Positions 20,647 through 23,372 of a DNA stretch of 23,372 nt are shown here, in pieces. Within the stretch, counting starts at the first letter, position 1. Every line of letters begins with the position of its first letter. The position numbers and the translations under genes were made by a program. Origin of the DNA: Chromera velia (taxonomy: Eukaryota; Sar; Chromeraceae); assembly GCA_018398765.1 (NCBI GenBank), contig JAHBMJ010001880.1, positions 1 through 23,372 on the forward strand. The letters run 5' to 3'. The notes beneath the pieces were generated by a model, which worked only from the letters and a program-made list of their open reading frames with translations, did no database searches and was not told the origin of the DNA.

Positions 20647-21188
20647 CTGCAAAACTGAATCGATCGATCGGAACTAGAATCGGATCTACTAGCGGAAACA
20701 CTTCGGAACTAATGAGGTCGATGATTATAAATTTTTAGCAAATTCTTAAAGATTGAAGACAAATTAGGCAAATCCTAGAGCAATTCATCATCCATAATTT
20801 TCAAACCAAGTATCAGGTGTGCGCATACATGAAGGTAAGAATGCAGGCAGCGCACCACAGATCAAGCAGCCAGCGGGTACCTGCGGGGCACCAGGGGAGA
20901 GGTACGAAGAGTGAGCGTTGAGGAAAGGGTAGCGGCAGTGGCAGCACTTGGATAGATGGAGTGACGATCAGCCGCTCCTAACGGATAAGGCAAGATCGTG
21001 GGAAGACATAGATCCTGAGAGCTTATAGGTGGTTGAGGTCGATACTAGATAGAGAGATTAAAAAAGAAAAACTTCTTTAAGATTAAAAACAAAAAAGTAT
21101 CAAAAGGTACGTTAATGATAATAATCAAACTATAGTTGATTAATTTTTACGCCTGGCGCAGAACTTTGAACCATCATATATGATATGC

Positions 21189-21232
21189 AATCAATCAATC
21201 AATCAATCAATCAACTAGTCAATCAATCAATC
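21189..21232. repeat. (TCAA)n tetranucleotide microsatellite
   Basis: About eleven TCAA units interrupted once by CTAG. Confidence 0.9.
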
Positions 21233-21680
21233 ATAGTTAAGTGATTTCTAGAGTGATATTTGCTTAATTAGAAAGTCCTAAAAAAAGTCTAGCTCCCATG
21301 GGCTCTAGCACAGGCTTTAGCAGCAATGCATACGAAATGTTTTATGAAATTGTGAATTCTCATGAAATTGAGTCATGAAGTTGTGATGAACCACTCAGAA
21401 CCAGTATGAAAAAAAAAAAACAAACTTTGAAGCACACTGCTGCCGCGCAGACTGCGGCGCAGTATACACCTACAGATGCTAGCCTAGATGTAGACAGAAA
21501 CACAGGCGGGAGGGTGAGGCAAACGCTTTTTTTGTTCAAAGTAGTTTCCATCTCCCCATCCAGATCCATACCCAAGAGTGCATCCCATCGAAAGAAGGGA
21601 GGAGAAAAAAGAAAGGAGCTCATGCACTTCAGTCACGTCTGATGAGAGAGACGGATGCCTAACAAAAAACCCTCCGGGAG

Positions 21681-21805
21681 TCAGGGCTTTGTCAAGCGAG
21701 AGAGAACAAATTGAAATTTCGAAGTAGCAACAAAGAGAACTTCTAAAGACTCGTCGACGGTAGAAAGAAGAAAGGCAGCTACGTTTTCTTCCGTCAAGTC
21801 TGATT
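21681..21805 (-). CDS. Candidate terminal exon of an unidentified minus-strand gene
   Basis: A CTCTCATTTCAG acceptor precedes a frame reading SDLTEENVAAFLLSTVDE and SLEVLFVATSKFQFVLSRL, ending TKP and TGA. It looks like globular protein, but its phase does not join any donor in the neighbouring SAP18 exons, and no other upstream exon was found. The opposite strand is also open here, so the call is weak. Confidence 0.25.
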
Positions 21806-21948
21806 CTGAAATGAGAGCAAGAGGGAGGGAGTATACTTCACACCTGATTTTTTCTTTTTTTGCGCACATTCCTTCTCTCCTTCCTTTTCGACTCTCCGGA
21901 TCCCCCCCGGGCCCCACTTTCCCCTTCTCCCTTCTCTTTTCTCAACAG

Positions 21949-22113
21949 CTCCAGAGCAACTGTCCACAGACAGAGGCCGGGACTCGACAACTTCATTTCC
22001 CAGACATGCAGGAGGAAATTTACACTTCCAGGCTGGAATGGAAGTCCGGCCCTAGCTCGCTCTCCCTTCTCTCTTCCTCGAACAATCACCCACTCATCCG
22101 AACAGTCATTTAG
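21949..22113 (+). CDS. Candidate terminal exon of an unidentified plus-strand gene
   Basis: A long pyrimidine tract (about 21870-21942) ending TTTTCTCAACAG gives a strong-looking acceptor. The 54-codon frame that follows (LQSNCPQTEAGTRQLHF, then DMQEEIYTSRLEWKSG) ends in TAG, only 28 bp from the convergent SAP18 stop codon. I could not find a matching upstream donor exon. Confidence 0.27.
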   Translation, partial: LQSNCPQTEAGTRQLHFPDMQEEIYTSRLEWKSGPSSLSLLSSSNNHPLIRTVI

Positions 22114-22141
22114 AATTCAAGTCCCCCCCTCAAGTGAGGCA

Positions 22142-22801
22142 TCACTCCACAACCTCCACCTCCGGCTGAGATTGAGGCTGCGGCTGTGCCTTCTCCCCCC
22201 CCCCAGGCTGCCCCTCCCCCTCGCCTGTGTAGATCGTCAGCGTCAGGAAGTCCCCTGTCTGAAAACGCTTTGTCTGCACGCACACGAGCATGGAAATGGG
22301 CACGGACACACACATTACACACACATACATAGACACAAGCATGCACGCAAACACAGAGAGAGGCATGGGGGAAAAGAAAGTAAATGCTTGGCCTCTTTCC
22401 AAAAGTTCGACAGAGAAAGTGCACCTGAACGCCCCCCCGGGAGCGGATCGGATCTCGTTGGTTGGTTTGGGGGGTGAACAAAGAGAGAGAGAGAGAGAGA
22501 GAGGATTGACATGAATACATACAAGCCCGACTATCCAGGGCAGAGATTGACCGGACCAACTCACGCGAATGAAACGAAGCAAAACAAGGGAAGGAGGATA
22601 GGGGACAGCGAAAGATCGATCAGGACAGGGTTGAACCATGCAAAACATACAGCACATACACACACATGCACTCACGCTCCCCCTTTATTCCTCTATACCA
22701 AACCTACCTGGAGTGACAGGTGGTCGTCTCTCGAGGCTCGCGCGTTCTGCACCGTTCCCAGGTGTGCGAGGGCGTTCCTGCCGTCTCTGTCTGCACGCAC
22801 A

Positions 22802-22864
<63 letters not shown>

Positions 22865-23306
22865 GGGAGAGGGAGAGGGAGAGAGAGACGGATTGAGACA
22901 GCGATGAGTAGGTGGACAAAAAGCCAGCGAAAGACTGGACAAGTGCGTAGCGGGACCCACAGCAGGCGACAGGGAAACCAAAAAAACCAAAAGCATTTTT
23001 CGAGGGATGCAAAATGCGTTCTGTGCACCCACTTGTCAACCCATGGAAAATCACCCGAAAATACACATTGCGAAAACACAAAAAAACATCAACAAGACAG
23101 AAAGAGGCAGAGAAAAACGAATCACCAACCGACGAAAGGAGAAAAGAGACAAAACCAAAACAAAAAGAAAGAACAAAGAAAGACAAAGACTCACTCGGGT
23201 ACACGAGAGAGAAGACCATGCGAACGTTCCGGGGTCTCGCCTCAGGTGCCAGGTCTTTCACCAGCAGAGACAGTTCCTTCAGGGTGGCGTCTCTCCAGGT
23301 GTACAC
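22142..23306 (-). CDS. SAP18: SAP18 homologue (Sin3-associated/ASAP complex subunit), 5' exon(s) beyond window
   Basis: Three exons: 23306-23195, 22790-22708 and 22258-22142, with GT-AG introns and matching phases (1, then 0). The first starts VYTWRDATLKELSLLVKDL, very close to the hallmark IYTWxDATLKELxxLVK of SAP18. The second ends LGTVQNARASRDDHLSLQ, equivalent to the family's IGSTxxGRKGxDDxxTLQ. The third starts TGDFLTLTIY, equivalent to the conserved IGDYLDIAI strand. This is the ubiquitin-like fold of SAP18, a subunit linking Sin3 histone-deacetylase and, with ACIN1 and RNPS1, the ASAP/PSAP splicing complexes at the exon junction complex; it acts in the nucleus. The C-terminal tail is a Gly/Glu/Gln/Pro-rich extension ending in VEVVE. 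The N-terminal strands lie in an exon right of the window, since the exon opens directly after a GTGCAG acceptor. Confidence 0.92.
22480..22503. repeat. (GA)n microsatellite in SAP18 intron
   Basis: About twelve GA units within the intron 22259-22707; (CT)n on the SAP18 sense strand. The CA-rich stretch at about 22305-22360 in the same intron is a degenerate dinucleotide repeat. Confidence 0.88.
22796..22893. repeat. (CA)n-(GA)n-G30 compound microsatellite in SAP18 intron
   Basis: CA and GA runs are followed by an uninterrupted run of 30 G (about 22834-22863) and GGGAGA units. On the SAP18 sense strand it reads C30, (CT)n, (GT)n and then GCGTGCAG, directly abutting the exon at 22790. The G run could form a quadruplex on the non-sense strand, and homopolymer length may be mis-assembled. 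Confidence 0.93.
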
Positions 23307-23328
23307 CTGCACGAACACGGACGGACGG

Positions 23329-23372
23329 ACGGACACACACACACACACGCACAGAGAGAGAGAGAGAGGGGG
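23329..23372. repeat. (AC)n-(GA)n microsatellite at the right edge, in SAP18 intron
   Basis: AC then GA repeats running to the window edge, preceded by GGAC units (about 23318-23334). They lie upstream of the SAP18 exon at 23306 on its sense strand, again as (CT)n then (GT)n ahead of a CAG acceptor. Confidence 0.88.

Larger units (their letters stand above)
19281..21420. other. AT-rich island with foldback elements and no supported gene
   Basis: Base composition drops sharply from the GC-richer, purine/pyrimidine-skewed flanks to AT-rich sequence with A and T runs of 10-18 bases. Open frames are short and unconvincing on both strands. It contains two inverted-repeat elements (separate entries), a (TCAA)n run and the palindrome ATCATATATGAT near 21172. 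The boundary positions are approximate. Confidence 0.7.

Noticed and set aside
22704-23348. Long minus-strand frames with poly-Pro/Leu-Ser stretches
   Set aside because: They run straight through the intronic C/CT/GT repeat. The true product uses only the SAP18-matching exons at 23306-23195 and 22790-22708.

Overview
The window is nuclear DNA from a eukaryote: genes are broken by spliceosomal GT-AG introns of about 150-580 bp, and introns and flanks are loaded with microsatellites (CA, GA, GAAA, TTTC and a 30-base G run). It has no bacterial operon structure, tRNA, rRNA or CRISPR. A large secreted alpha-2-macroglobulin of the bacterial/YfhM type, TGCAG-type 3' splice sites and low-complexity Ser/Pro/Glu-rich proteins suggest an alveolate-like protist, perhaps a chromerid (Chromera or Vitrella). 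That taxon is an inference only.

Left part (1-9327, minus strand): one very large gene, 13 exons in the window, running off the left edge. It encodes a signal peptide, N-terminal Ig/MG-like domains, a classic MG2 motif (TDRAVYKPGED), further MG-like domains and the start of the thioester-domain region. I assembled at least 2,020 residues with consistent phases across all 12 introns. Where the CxEQ thioester would be expected the sequence reads PGGGSLL, so the protein appears to lack the thioester.

Middle (9328-16.5 kb): a 735-bp divergent intergenic region with a GC-rich tandem repeat, then a plus-strand gene (10063-15188, three exons). It encodes a single-pass membrane protein with coiled coils and a long Ser/Pro/Glu-rich tail made of repeated units. 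The reading frame changes once, at or just before a run of seven Gs (13137-13143). Downstream lies a tandem duplication of about 470 bp in probable 3' UTR or intergenic DNA.

Right part (16.5-23.4 kb): a repeat-rich stretch with a few unassigned candidate exons; an AT-rich island (about 19281-21420) holding two related foldback elements with CTAGG...CCTAG ends; and, at the right edge on the minus strand, the 3' three exons of SAP18, a Sin3/histone-deacetylase and exon-junction (ASAP) complex subunit with a ubiquitin-like fold, whose first exon(s) lie beyond the window.

The genes do not form a functional unit. They are an extracellular protease-trap-like protein, a lineage-specific membrane protein, and a conserved nuclear cofactor. 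Intron microsatellites are consistently pyrimidine/GT-rich on the sense strand of their host gene, a regularity worth testing genome-wide.
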